The notes below the pieces were generated by a model, which saw only the letters and a program-made list of their open reading frames with translations, was not told the origin of the DNA and ran no database searches. Made by a program: the position numbers and the translations under genes. Shown piece by piece: positions 1-8,825 of a DNA stretch of 64,000 nt (position 1 is its first letter; each line of letters begins with the position of its first letter). The DNA comes from Flagellimonas sp. HMM57 (GTDB lineage: Bacteria; Bacteroidota; Bacteroidia; Flavobacteriales; Flavobacteriaceae): contig NZ_CP090004.1 of assembly GCF_021390175.1 (NCBI RefSeq), positions 2,719,001 through 2,783,000 on the forward strand, written 5' to 3'.

Positions 1-799
1 TCTTCATGCTATCTACTAGGTTAACGGCTAGTTTGTATGAGGTTGAGGTTACAAAATAGAGCCAATAGGAAGACAGCTTTGGTGTCATAATGGGCACGGT
101 AAGTATCCAGTTTTTGAATCCTCTTACTTCAGCATATCTATGGAGCATTTCTTTATAGGTGAGCACATCTGGTCCACCAACGTCAAAAGATGCTTTGTAG
201 GTTGCTTTGTTGCCCAATACACCGGTAAGAAAATTGATGACGTCCCTAATGGCAATAGGTTGAGACTTTGTCAACACCCATTTTGGAGTAATCATAAAGG
301 GAAGTTTTTCGCAAAGATCTCGAATTATCTCAAAAGAAGAGCTTCCAGAACCTACAATGATACCAGCTCTTAAAACCGTTAAATTGAACTTTCCTTGGTA
401 TAAAATGTCCTCTACGTTTTTTCTGGAGCTCAAATGTTTGGAAAGTTTTTCGTCATTTACGATGCCGCTCAGATAAATAACCTGCTGTATCGATGTTTCC
501 GATACATATTCATTGAAACTTTTAGCCGTAATGGCTTCTTTTTCATCAAAATCATCAATAGACGAGGTCATGGAATGGATAAGGTAATAGGCGGCATCAA
601 TATCTTTAGGGATTTTAGTGGAATCGACCTCTTCCAAAAAATCAATTTCGACTACTTGAATCTTTTCCCTTGTTTTCTTATCGACGGACAAACGCTTTTC
701 ATCACGAACGGCACAGACAATCTCGTGGCCAAGTTCCAACAAACGTGGCAATAAGCGCATTCCAATGTAACCGTTGGCACCGGTAAGGAGGATTTTCAT
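1..799 (-). CDS. SDR / NmrA-like NAD(P)-binding oxidoreductase, 3' part outside window
   Basis: Reading the minus strand from the ATG at 799 gives an open frame that runs off the left edge after about 266 residues. The N-terminus MKILLTGANGYIGMRLLP is a Rossmann dinucleotide-binding start (TGxxGxxG). It continues like atypical short-chain dehydrogenases of the NmrA/DUF2867-type group, with an YLIHSM stretch near residue 74 and a YLSGIV stretch near 115. Such proteins are often 450-490 residues, so a C-terminal part is probably missing only because the window ends. The start overlaps the stop of the upstream 141-residue gene in an ATGA, so the two are likely co-transcribed and translationally coupled. 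Substrate unknown. Confidence 0.8.
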   Translation of the reverse strand, partial: MKILLTGANGYIGMRLLPRLLELGHEIVCAVRDEKRLSVDKKTREKIQVVEIDFLEEVDSTKIPKDIDAAYYLIHSMTSSIDDFDEKEAITAKSFNEYVSETSIQQVIYLSGIVNDEKLSKHLSSRKNVEDILYQGKFNLTVLRAGIIVGSGSSSFEIIRDLCEKLPFMITPKWVLTKSQPIAIRDVINFLTGVLGNKATYKASFDVGGPDVLTYKEMLHRYAEVRGFKNWILTVPIMTPKLSSYWLYFVTSTSYKLAVNLVDSMK

Positions 800-1221
800 A
801 AATCTTCGATTGAAGTGGGTGCGTTGTCCGCTTTATAATCCAATAGCTTTTTAAAAAACTTTTGAATTGCCTTGGTGTCGGATTTGACCTTTATAAAATA
901 ATTGTCCCTATATATGGAATAGATTGCAAAGTCACCTTTGTAGATGGTGAGTTTATAGTAGGGGATAATCAAGCCATAGGTTTCCAACAATGACCGAAAG
1001 CGCACGATGATGCCTTTTGGACGCATTTCAATATTGCAAGTATTCAGGTTGTTGTCCAAAATCAATAGATTCTGGATTTCTGTGCTGGTCTCTGTAATAA
1101 AAAGTTTTGGAGAACCTATTCCTTTTAAGGCAAAACGCTCTTTTAGGGTGAACGGCTTACCGACCGCCTCGTCAATTTTTTTAATAATCTTTTTATCGTT
1201 GTAAGAAACATTTAAAAGCAT
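796..1221 (-). CDS. conserved hypothetical protein, 141 aa
   Basis: A 141-residue soluble protein with no signal peptide or membrane segment. It begins MLLNVSYNDKKIIKKID and ends in an acidic tail. I do not recognise the family. The mix of short strands and helices (KLTIYKGDFAIYSIYRDNYFIKV in the middle) suggests a small alpha/beta fold. Its stop overlaps the start of the SDR gene by 4 bp, so it is probably the first gene of a two-gene operon. The plus-strand frame inside it is a shadow. No function is assigned. Confidence 0.7.
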   Translation of the reverse strand: MLLNVSYNDKKIIKKIDEAVGKPFTLKERFALKGIGSPKLFITETSTEIQNLLILDNNLNTCNIEMRPKGIIVRFRSLLETYGLIIPYYKLTIYKGDFAIYSIYRDNYFIKVKSDTKAIQKFFKKLLDYKADNAPTSIEDL

Positions 1222-1553
1222 AGCAAAAGTTTTTTCAATTTTAAAACAATGCTTATGGGATATATAAATAAGTATGGTAGTCTGTACATTTCTAATGGAT
1301 TTTACTACTTCACTACCAAAAAAAGAGGTCTACTTGGTTACGACCATCACCACGTGTGTATCAACTTTAATCTTCCTAATACGGGTAATAGTTTTGCGGA
1401 TAGCAAAATAGACCAATACAAGGATGTTACCTTGTAAACGTTCCATAGCATTGTTTTCCATAAAAATAATCATAATAAGAGGTTTAGCCACTTATATCTA
1501 CTTAGAAAAGGGTAAAAAATATGTAGTTTTGCTGGCTGAAAAAGGCTTTCTAC
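1222..1553. other. intergenic region between divergent genes
   Basis: About 330 bp between the minus-strand 141-aa gene and argS. The argS -7 box lies at its right end. Open frames exist on both strands (62 codons on plus at 1249-1437; 47 codons on minus at 1330-1473), but neither has a recognisable domain, signal or clear initiation context. I leave them uncalled. Confidence 0.5.
1524..1531 (+). promoter_or_regulatory. -7 promoter box of argS (TAGTTTTG)
   Basis: Matches the Bacteroidota -7 consensus TAnnTTTG and lies 22 bp before the argS ATG. No convincing TTTG -33 box is seen at the expected distance. Confidence 0.5.
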
Positions 1554-3332
1554 ATGAGTTTACAAAATGAATTGTCCAAAAAGGTTATCACTGCGTTAAC
1601 CGAATTATATGGTGCGGAATTATCATCCGTAGAATTTCAGCCCACTCGCAAAGACTTTGAAGGCGATATTACGGTAGTGGTTTTCCCTATGTTGCGGGTG
1701 GTGAAAGGAAATCCTGTTGAAATAGGTACTAAGATCGGGGAATATCTTGTAGAAAACGTCGCAGCGATCGAGAAATTCAATGTGGTAAAAGGTTTTTTGA
1801 ACTTGGTGATTCATGATGAATTTTACATCAATTTCTTCAATACGATTGTTGATGAGAACGACTACGGATTTGTAAAAACGACAACCAAAGATGCGGTTAT
1901 GGTGGAATACTCTTCACCAAACACCAACAAACCTTTGCATTTGGGCCATATCCGAAATAATTTATTGGGCTATTCGGTAGCGGAAATCTTGAAAGCTTCG
2001 GGAAAGAAGGTCTATAAAACCCAAATTATCAATGACCGGGGAATCCATATCTGTAAAAGTATGTTGGCCTGGCAGAAATTTGGTGAAGGGGAGACTCCAG
2101 AATCATCTGGATTGAAAGGAGACCATTTGGTGGGCAAATATTATGTGGCTTTTGATAAGGCGTACAAAGAACAAATTGCCAAAAATGTTTCAGAAGGCAT
2201 AGCAAAGGAAAAAGCTGAAAAGGAAGCGCCTATAGTATTGGAAGCACAAGAGATGCTTCGGAAATGGGAAGCTGGGGATACAGAAGTTGTTGCGCTTTGG
2301 AAAATGATGAACGGTTGGGTGTACGAAGGGTTCGATACTACCTACAAAAACCTTGGAGTTGATTTTGATACGCTCTATTATGAAAGTGATACCTATCTTT
2401 TAGGAAGGGATGTCGTAAAAGATGGTCTTGAAAAAGGTGTTTTCTTTAAAAAGGAGGACGGTAGTGTTTGGATAGACTTAACGGATGAGGGTCTCGATGA
2501 AAAAATCGTATTACGTTCAGATGGTACTGCAGTTTATATGACACAAGATATAGGAACGGCGATTCAACGGGTAACGGACTTTCCAGATATCAATGGAATG
2601 GTATACACCGTTGGTAATGAACAGGATTACCACTTTAAGGTGCTTTTTTTAATCTTGAAAAAGCTTGGCTTTACTTGGGCAAAACAGCTCCACCATTTAA
2701 GTTATGGAATGGTTGATCTACCAAGCGGTAAAATGAAGAGTAGGGAAGGGACCGTTGTGGATGCAGATGACCTAATAGTTAACATGACACATACCGCCGA
2801 AGAGATTTCTGAGGAACTTGGTAAATTAGAAGGGTACTCTAAAGATGAAAAGCAAGAGCTCTACAGCACTATTGGTCTTGGAGCGTTAAAATACTATATC
2901 CTTAAAGTGGATCCCAAAAAACGTATTCTTTTTAATCCGGAAGAATCTGTGGATTTTCAAGGAAATACTGGGCCTTTTATTCAATACACCTATGCAAGGA
3001 TTCAATCTATTCTCAGAAAAGCTGATTTTGAGGTTTCTGCTGCGACAGATACCAAACTGGTTTTGCATGAAAAAGAAAAAGAACTTTTGAAGCACGTTCA
3101 GTTATTTCCAGAGACTATTCAATTGGCGGCAGAAAGTTACAGTCCAGCATTAATAGCAAACTATACCTATGATTTGGTGAAAGAGTTCAATTCGTTTTAC
3201 CAACAAGTTTCTATTCTAGGGGAACCCAACGAGCAAAAAAGACAGTTTAGGGTGCTCTTGTCCAAAAAAGTGGGAGCGGTCATCCAATCTGCATTTCAAC
3301 TTTTAGGAATTGAAGTTCCTGAACGAATGTAA
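1554..3332 (+). CDS. argS: arginyl-tRNA synthetase
   Basis: Class I aminoacyl-tRNA synthetase that charges tRNA-Arg in the cytoplasm. It is 592 residues, normal for the bacterial enzyme. The N-terminal additional domain (about 1-105) precedes the catalytic Rossmann domain with the HIGH signature as HLGH at about 129-132 in SPNTNKPLHLGH. The KMSKS loop appears as KMKSREG near residue 395. The C-terminal third is the helical DALR anticodon-binding domain and ends VPERM. The ATG at 1554 gives the expected N-terminus. The gene is monocistronic: a TAnnTTTG box precedes it and a bidirectional terminator follows. Confidence 0.97.
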   Translation: MSLQNELSKKVITALTELYGAELSSVEFQPTRKDFEGDITVVVFPMLRVVKGNPVEIGTKIGEYLVENVAAIEKFNVVKGFLNLVIHDEFYINFFNTIVDENDYGFVKTTTKDAVMVEYSSPNTNKPLHLGHIRNNLLGYSVAEILKASGKKVYKTQIINDRGIHICKSMLAWQKFGEGETPESSGLKGDHLVGKYYVAFDKAYKEQIAKNVSEGIAKEKAEKEAPIVLEAQEMLRKWEAGDTEVVALWKMMNGWVYEGFDTTYKNLGVDFDTLYYESDTYLLGRDVVKDGLEKGVFFKKEDGSVWIDLTDEGLDEKIVLRSDGTAVYMTQDIGTAIQRVTDFPDINGMVYTVGNEQDYHFKVLFLILKKLGFTWAKQLHHLSYGMVDLPSGKMKSREGTVVDADDLIVNMTHTAEEISEELGKLEGYSKDEKQELYSTIGLGALKYYILKVDPKKRILFNPEESVDFQGNTGPFIQYTYARIQSILRKADFEVSAATDTKLVLHEKEKELLKHVQLFPETIQLAAESYSPALIANYTYDLVKEFNSFYQQVSILGEPNEQKRQFRVLLSKKVGAVIQSAFQLLGIEVPERM

Positions 3333-3336
3333 TAAA

Positions 3337-3362
3337 AAACACCGCCCTTGGGAGCGGTGTTT
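3337..3362. terminator. bidirectional terminator between argS and proteorhodopsin
   Basis: Stem AAACACCGC / GCGGTGTTT with an 8-nt loop. On the minus strand it is followed by TTTTTTATT, and on the plus strand by a shorter T run, so it can end both convergent transcripts. Confidence 0.8.
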
Positions 3363-3416
3363 CCTTAACCAACTAAATAAATGAGCTCAGAAAGACCTCA
3401 TTCTCGTTTGAGCCAA

Positions 3417-4154
3417 TTAGGCTTCTGCAGGCTGTTTGGTTTGTGATACGGCAAGACCATAAATTACCAAACCAAACCCAATTTTATTAATGGCGTCACC
3501 AATGTTGTAAATCACATTTAAATCCAAACCGCCAAATATTCCTTCGTACCATCCTGGAGTACCTGCCATATACCCTATTGGATATATTGCCCATCCGACC
3601 AATACGAACCAGCATAAGGTTTTGTGCGCTTGCAAAACTGAACCTCCTGCTTCGACAGCCAATTTTTTCGCTTTGCCCAACCATATATCGTAGACAATAA
3701 CAAAGTAAGCAATACCGGATATAAGACCCCATAACCAAGCATTGTCACGGTCCACAGCTTCTCCTATGTATCCTGTGACCAGCATCACAACAGAGAGGAA
3801 TATTAACCTCCACATTAGTGAAGTTTTCGCTCCAGCTACACGAAGAATCAAAAAGAATTCAACGCACATTAATGGTACGGTCAATACCCAGTCTACATAT
3901 CTAAAAAATGTTGGTGATTCTTCAAATCCAGACCAATAATCTCTCATGTACCAATAGTGTACTGCGGCAATAAACGTAATCAGTCCAGAAACTAAAATGG
4001 ATGTTCTCCATTTTCTGTCAAAACTGTTCATCGATAAAAAGAAAAATGCGGAAGCGGCCATCATGGCCATGCAACCTACAAAGAAAGTGAAGCCCACGTA
4101 ATCGTCGGTAGCAAGTTGCGCTACCATGGGCAGTGATGTAAATAAATTTCCCAT
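3417..4154 (-). CDS. proteorhodopsin, light-driven proton pump
   Basis: Seven-helix microbial rhodopsin of 245 residues in the inner membrane. Helix C carries the outward proton pump triad: Asp88 (counter-ion and acceptor), Thr92 and Glu99 (donor), in RYVDWVLTVPLMCVEF. This DTE pattern marks a proton pump rather than a sodium (NDQ) or chloride (NTQ) pump. The residue eight after the Asp is Met96, the position that tunes colour; Leu or Met here means green absorption, Gln means blue. His66 corresponds to the conserved histidine that interacts with the acceptor Asp. The retinal Schiff-base lysine is Lys224 in DAINKIGFG. The retinal-forming blh gene is divergent, 87 bp away. Expected role: light energy for survival under carbon limitation. 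Confidence 0.97.
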   Translation of the reverse strand: MGNLFTSLPMVAQLATDDYVGFTFFVGCMAMMAASAFFFLSMNSFDRKWRTSILVSGLITFIAAVHYWYMRDYWSGFEESPTFFRYVDWVLTVPLMCVEFFLILRVAGAKTSLMWRLIFLSVVMLVTGYIGEAVDRDNAWLWGLISGIAYFVIVYDIWLGKAKKLAVEAGGSVLQAHKTLCWFVLVGWAIYPIGYMAGTPGWYEGIFGGLDLNVIYNIGDAINKIGFGLVIYGLAVSQTKQPAEA

Positions 4155-4185
4155 GTTATTTTGGTGTTAATTAATTTTGTTTAAC

Positions 4186-4193
4186 CAAATCTA
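4186..4193 (-). promoter_or_regulatory. -7 promoter box of proteorhodopsin (TAGATTTG)
   Basis: Minus-strand TAGATTTG matches TAnnTTTG and lies 31 bp upstream of the rhodopsin ATG. It sits in an AT-rich divergent spacer of only 87 bp shared with blh. Confidence 0.5.
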
Positions 4194-4216
4194 ATAAAAA
4201 TTAAACAATAAATTCA

Positions 4217-4224
4217 TATTTTTG
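4217..4224 (+). promoter_or_regulatory. -7 promoter box of blh (TATTTTTG)
   Basis: Matches TAnnTTTG and lies 17 bp before the blh ATG. No clear -33 TTTG is seen at the usual spacing. Confidence 0.5.
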
Positions 4225-4241
4225 TTTATTATTTTTTATCA

Positions 4242-5144
4242 ATGATTCAACAGAAAGGGCTTGATTTTGTCAAATTGCAAAGTATAATGATAGTAGTGAC
4301 CATCTTTGCACTATGGTTTTCCGTATTTTCAAATGATGAAATAGAAGGTTTTGTTTCCTTTTTCTTCATATTCACTTTTGGTATTCTTCATGGTTCAAAT
4401 GACATCAAGTTAATACAGGTAAGTGCAGAAAAGAGCAAAGGTAAATATCATAAAATGAAGGTGTTTGGATTATATGTAATGACGGTTTTACTCATATTGT
4501 TAATCTTCTCTTTCTTTCCAGCACTGGCATTGATTTTCTTTCTTTTGATAAGTGGATTCCATTTTGGGGAACAACATTGGAATAAAAAACTACATAAGAA
4601 AGCCAAATGGGACATACTTTTGTTTACATTTTACGGATTATTCATTTTGTTTATGATTTTTTGCGTAAAACATGAACAAGCATCGCCTATCATCTATGAT
4701 ATTTCTGGTTTTGCGCTTGAAAAGAATAATTACCTTATAGCGACCGTGATTATTGGTATACTTCTCTTGCTACAATTGGCCGTGTATTTTTATTTCAATC
4801 TTTTAAAAGCGAATATTTGGGAAGAACTATTCTATTTATTGGTCTTTTTTATCATATTTCGGACCGCATCTTTACTTTGGGGTTTTTGCATATACTTTGT
4901 TGTTTGGCATAGCATACCTTCTTTAGTAGATCAAATGAACTACCTCTACGGGGCCTCTAACAAAATGACATTTTTAAAGTATTTGAAATCCTCATGGATG
5001 TACTGGGTGATTTCTTTAGTGGGACTTTTTGGGTTATATTTTCTCCTTCGGGAGAATACCCAATTTTTTACTTCAATTTTATTGTATTTTTTAGCCGCTA
5101 TTACGTTCCCTCATGTCATTGTAATGTCTAGGCTGGAGGATTAA
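4242..5144 (+). CDS. blh: beta-carotene 15,15'-oxygenase, Brp/Blh family
   Basis: Membrane enzyme of 300 residues that cleaves beta-carotene centrally to make retinal, the chromophore of the neighbouring rhodopsin. It has about seven to eight hydrophobic helices. The family's iron-binding histidines are visible: HGSND near residue 50, FHFGEQHW with His107 and His112, VVWHSIPSL near 224, and FPHVIVM near 289. It is divergent from proteorhodopsin, so both can be switched by the same short regulatory region. No carotenoid (crt) genes are in this window, so beta-carotene must come from another locus. The assignment rests on the histidine pattern and the context, and I consider it firm. Confidence 0.93.
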   Translation: MIQQKGLDFVKLQSIMIVVTIFALWFSVFSNDEIEGFVSFFFIFTFGILHGSNDIKLIQVSAEKSKGKYHKMKVFGLYVMTVLLILLIFSFFPALALIFFLLISGFHFGEQHWNKKLHKKAKWDILLFTFYGLFILFMIFCVKHEQASPIIYDISGFALEKNNYLIATVIIGILLLLQLAVYFYFNLLKANIWEELFYLLVFFIIFRTASLLWGFCIYFVVWHSIPSLVDQMNYLYGASNKMTFLKYLKSSWMYWVISLVGLFGLYFLLRENTQFFTSILLYFLAAITFPHVIVMSRLED

Positions 5145-7730
5145 TTAGAAGTTTACCCTAAAACTTACGTTTGGCGTAATGCCCAAGGAAATGTTCTCCA
5201 CTGTCTCAATCTGGTCATCTTCGGTTACACGGTAGTATTTGTCAAGTATATTTTTTCGGTTGGCAATGTTCAATACTGAAACCCCGGCATTGGCATTAAT
5301 GCCTTGACCCAACTTGAACTTATAGATGACCGAAGCGTCTGCCCTAAGATATTGTGGAAGCCTACTGCTATTTGGGGATTTGTAATTGATTCTAGCAGGA
5401 AATACTGAAGTGTCCAGGGAAAGGTCACCATCCTCTGACTCAGTAAAGGGTTTTCCTGTACGATAATTAATTCCTACCCCTACTTTCAGGTTTTTGTAAG
5501 TGTACGTACCAGCTAAAACCATTGTATGCCTTATGTCCAAGTTATTTGGAAAGCCACTTGGAACTATGGTGCTAAAATTATAATTATTGTCGTTGAAGGT
5601 ATAGCTTAGCCAAGTACTATATTTTTTTCCTTTTTTATTTATCAAGAATTCGAGTCCTTTAATAGTGTAGCTCCCTATTTCCCCATTAAATTGATTTTGG
5701 TTCTGAAAGCCTTGTGTATTTGTGCTTATTCCATCTACTTCTTTGTAAAACCCTTCGACCCCTAAATAAAAATTGTTATTGTCATAGTTAATGCCAATGG
5801 AACCCTGTCTACTTTTTGTAATAGGCAGTGTATCATCATCGGATAAAACCCATCTACGTTTCTCAATGCCCAGAAAATTTTGTTCCAAATCAATAATTTG
5901 GTTAACGGTTTGGCTTTTAAATTCCCCTAAAACTTCTCCTCGTATATACTTTGCCAGCCGAAAGTTTAAGTTGAGGCGAGGTTCAATGATAAACCTGGAA
6001 AATGTATCCCTATTCTCTATAAAATTAAATCGCAAGCCTCCTCTGGCAACGAACCTATTCTCTGGAGTGCTAAAGCGAAGTTCCGTGTGTGGTGCATGAA
6101 TTCGTATTACACCTTTAACTTCACTATTAAATGGGGGTTGGGTAAGATCGGTCAAATTAGTAATGCTTGTCTCTACGTACTGATATCCGTTTGTCCAGTC
6201 AATTGTGTTTGATACAGTATACTTAGTATCAAGCTTTAAAGCATTTTCAAGCACTAGATTGTCCTGTAATAAAAATTGTGACCGATTTCCAAAAAAGCTT
6301 TGGGAATCCAAATTGTAGCGCGAATAATAGATGTTCAGGTTAGAGCTGAACCTATTTGTCCAATTGCTTTGCAGTTGCCCCCCAATGGATAAATTACTTT
6401 GTTTTAAAACACTATTTGTGGTTTCAGGTTCTGTAGTAAGATTGGTCTCTGAATATTCAAGATTATTGGTAATGCTAATAAGGTTTACCCTAAACTTGTG
6501 CTTGTTGTTGATGTCATAGAGCAGTTTTCCCGTAAAATCATAAAAAAAGAAGTTTTCATCCCTGATGATATCTTCATCTACGATTGCATTATTTTGATTG
6601 GTAACCTCACTATCCTGAAACGCTCTATCAAAAAATTGGGCATACGTAGGCGTATTTAAAAAGTCCGTTGAAGAACGTCTGGCGGAGAGTTGTATTCCTA
6701 TTTTATCGCTCAAAGGAATTTGGCCGTAAACATCCCCACTTATAAAATTAAAACCTGCGCCACCCAAAACAGTATCGGAGAGTTCGTTTCTGGTTTCCAT
6801 CTGTATAACGCTACTTACGCCATCACCAAAGGTGACAGGTGTTCCATTCTTTATTACGGCAACTTTATCCGTTAAATATGGATTAAAAGCAGAAATCAAT
6901 CCAAAGAAATGTCCGGATTGATACATTTTAATTCCATTCCATAGCATAAGGTTTTGATCATTGGTGCCACCACGAACATTGATATCGGATACAGTCTCAT
7001 CGATACTTTTTATTCCGGGCAGTGCCTGGACCGTTTGTAAAATATCAGGTTCTATAAGTCCGGGTATTATTCCAAAATCCGATGTGTTCAAGGTAATACT
7101 GGCATCTATTTCCTTTACGATTCCCGAGGTTAAAAATTGATATACCACAACTTCGTTCAGTTCTTCATAATGTTGGGCCATGAGAATTTTGGCACATCCA
7201 TTTTCCTTTATAATATCTTCAACACTCAGGTATTGTGTGATATATCCTAGATATCTGATTTTGAGGGAAGCGTTCCTTGGAATAGTGTCCAAGGTAAATG
7301 AACCTTCAGTATCCGTAGTTACTGCGATTTTGGTTCCAATGACTTCTACTGTAGCCCCAGAAACATTGTTTTCAGCATAATTGTCCAATACTTTTCCGCA
7401 TATATTAACAACTGTGTTTTTGGCCAATGCGTAATATCGGTCATCTATTTTCTCGGTTTTTAGCTGTAAATGTTGTTCAAGATAATTTAGAATTTCATTT
7501 AATGAAACCACATTTTCAGGCATGGAAATGGTCAAGTTGTCCAAATCCTTATCAAGGTATGAAAACTTGATATTGAAACGTTCTTCTAGATTTTTTATAT
7601 AATTAGTGAGCACAATAGGTTTATCCTGTTCTTCTTGAGCATTGATAGGTGCGCAATACAGAAAAAACAGGAACCCTAAGAAGAGTTTAAAACACTTGCT
7701 ACGGAGTGTTCTCAGCATAGAAAAGTACAT
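5145..7730 (-). CDS. TonB-dependent receptor with N-terminal signalling (STN) domain, FecA-like
   Basis: Outer-membrane active transporter of about 861 residues. In order: signal peptide ending PINAQ, an STN-type secretin/TonB short N-terminal domain (about 35-100) that can signal to FecR, a CarboxypepD_reg-like beta-sandwich (about 105-190), a plug with INVRGGTNDQNLMLWNG near 255, and a 22-strand barrel ending in an aromatic residue (VSFRVNF). Initiation upstream of 7730 would need a TTG; ATG 7730 or ATG 7718 are the credible starts, and both overlap the end of fecR. It is last in the sigma, anti-sigma, receptor order of a cell-surface signalling unit. There is no SusD partner, so I would not call it a polysaccharide locus. 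The ligand is unknown. Confidence 0.9.
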   Translation of the reverse strand: MYFSMLRTLRSKCFKLFLGFLFFLYCAPINAQEEQDKPIVLTNYIKNLEERFNIKFSYLDKDLDNLTISMPENVVSLNEILNYLEQHLQLKTEKIDDRYYALAKNTVVNICGKVLDNYAENNVSGATVEVIGTKIAVTTDTEGSFTLDTIPRNASLKIRYLGYITQYLSVEDIIKENGCAKILMAQHYEELNEVVVYQFLTSGIVKEIDASITLNTSDFGIIPGLIEPDILQTVQALPGIKSIDETVSDINVRGGTNDQNLMLWNGIKMYQSGHFFGLISAFNPYLTDKVAVIKNGTPVTFGDGVSSVIQMETRNELSDTVLGGAGFNFISGDVYGQIPLSDKIGIQLSARRSSTDFLNTPTYAQFFDRAFQDSEVTNQNNAIVDEDIIRDENFFFYDFTGKLLYDINNKHKFRVNLISITNNLEYSETNLTTEPETTNSVLKQSNLSIGGQLQSNWTNRFSSNLNIYYSRYNLDSQSFFGNRSQFLLQDNLVLENALKLDTKYTVSNTIDWTNGYQYVETSITNLTDLTQPPFNSEVKGVIRIHAPHTELRFSTPENRFVARGGLRFNFIENRDTFSRFIIEPRLNLNFRLAKYIRGEVLGEFKSQTVNQIIDLEQNFLGIEKRRWVLSDDDTLPITKSRQGSIGINYDNNNFYLGVEGFYKEVDGISTNTQGFQNQNQFNGEIGSYTIKGLEFLINKKGKKYSTWLSYTFNDNNYNFSTIVPSGFPNNLDIRHTMVLAGTYTYKNLKVGVGINYRTGKPFTESEDGDLSLDTSVFPARINYKSPNSSRLPQYLRADASVIYKFKLGQGINANAGVSVLNIANRKNILDKYYRVTEDDQIETVENISLGITPNVSFRVNF

Positions 7731-8610
7731 TATCACCCTCAATTTTGTATGTAATGCGAGATGGGGTACTTATACTTTTTAACGCCATATTTAGGTCTGT
7801 GTTGCTAAAAGTCCCTGTAAATAGTAAACTTGTATCAACATCCTTGGAATTTACCTTGATATCATACTGTCGTTCCAGTTCTTTGAACACATAGGATAAC
7901 GGAATACTTGTAAAATTACTTTCGTTATTGATCCATGAGGGTTGTGCGCTTTCTGATTTGGAAACGTCCATTACTTTCCCTTCAATGACTAGAAAAGAAG
8001 AACCTGCGGGTAATTTAGTATCTAGATTCTTGTGCGAGACGCTTACTAAACCTTCATAACAAGTAACCTCAAAAAAGCCTTCCCTGTTTTCAACGTTAAA
8101 TAGGGTTCCCAGTACAGAAACAATTCCATACTCGGTTGAGACAGTAAATTTTTTTCCTTTGGCAACCTTAAAAAATGCTTCCCCTTTTAGTTTGACGTTA
8201 CGTTTTTCATCCCATTTTTTTTCACTGTACGAAATTTGTGAATCTGCGTTTAGAGTAATTTGTGAACTGTCCGGTAATACTAGTTCTGAACGTTCGGCCA
8301 ATTGGGTGGTTATTGTCTCATCCAGTGAATTGACAAAAAAGTAAGAGCCTGTCAACAAAACAGCAATAACTGCAGCAACGCGCAAGAATTTTCTAAATGG
8401 ATTTAATGTAATGACTTTAGGGGCATCTCCAATACGTTCGTTTTGTAGCTCCATTAAAGATTTTTCAATATCAAATTCAGGGGCCACCAACGTACCCGAA
8501 ACCTCCTTTAATTTCATAAAAGAAGCGTAGGTATCGGATTGCTTAAATTCCGCAAGCTCATCATCGGGAAGTTCTCCGTTAAGCCATTTTGCCAGATAAT
8601 TTTCTTGCAT
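7699..8610 (-). CDS. FecR-family anti-sigma factor
   Basis: Inner-membrane anti-sigma regulator of 303 residues. The cytoplasmic N-terminus (about 1-70) contains the motif WLNGELPDDELAEF typical of this family. One membrane helix lies around 73-92. The periplasmic FecR domain follows (around 95-200, with ELVLPDSSQITLNADS) and then a DUF4974-type C-terminal domain (SIPLSYVFKELERQYDIKV) that contacts the receptor's STN domain. Its end overlaps the receptor gene start, so the two are coupled. Unusually, it is separated from the sigma gene by about 490 bp containing three heptamer repeat blocks. Confidence 0.92.
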   Translation of the reverse strand: MQENYLAKWLNGELPDDELAEFKQSDTYASFMKLKEVSGTLVAPEFDIEKSLMELQNERIGDAPKVITLNPFRKFLRVAAVIAVLLTGSYFFVNSLDETITTQLAERSELVLPDSSQITLNADSQISYSEKKWDEKRNVKLKGEAFFKVAKGKKFTVSTEYGIVSVLGTLFNVENREGFFEVTCYEGLVSVSHKNLDTKLPAGSSFLVIEGKVMDVSKSESAQPSWINNESNFTSIPLSYVFKELERQYDIKVNSKDVDTSLLFTGTFSNTDLNMALKSISTPSRITYKIEGDNVLFYAENTP

Positions 8611-8652
8611 GGGTGCTATGCTTTATAGTTTATAACAATTTGCGAGTTAAAT

Positions 8653-8660
8653 ACCCTACT
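8653..8660. promoter_or_regulatory. ACCCTACT element upstream of fecR
   Basis: This 8-bp word sits 43 bp upstream of the fecR start. Its exact complement AGTAGGGT is at 9648-9655, about 49 bp upstream of the sigma gene start. The shared word in one signalling unit suggests a regulatory element, but two copies of 8 bp is weak evidence. Confidence 0.25.
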
Positions 8661-8664
8661 TTTT

Positions 8665-8701
8665 AGTTCTCAGTTCTCAGTTCTCAGTTCTCAGTTCTCA
8701 G
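8665..8701. repeat. heptamer tandem array, unit AGTTCTC x5
   Basis: Five perfect head-to-tail copies of AGTTCTC from 8665 to 8699, then AG leading directly into the ATTTCAG array. It lies in the sigma/anti-sigma spacer. Written from the shared phase, TTCTCAG and ATTTCAG agree in five of seven positions, so the two blocks may derive from one unit. Confidence 0.97.
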
Positions 8702-8743
8702 ATTTCAGATTTCAGATTTCAGATTTCAGATTTCAGATTTCAG
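8702..8743. repeat. heptamer tandem array, unit ATTTCAG x6
   Basis: Six perfect copies directly abutting the AGTTCTC array. Same 7-bp period, different sequence. About 80 bp of ordinary AT-rich sequence separates it from the next, much longer array. Confidence 0.97.
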
Positions 8744-8825
8744 AAAAGTGCTTTTAAAGATAGTTCATAAATACTTACATCTTTTTGTTGTCAATGTATT
8801 CATGTTTTTTAGTATCAATACCTTA

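Noticed and set aside
1249..1473. Short frames on both strands between the 141-aa gene and argS (62 codons plus, 47 codons minus)
   Set aside because: They overlap each other, have no recognisable domain, and lack clear promoter or start context. The minus-strand one is slightly more protein-like but not enough to call.
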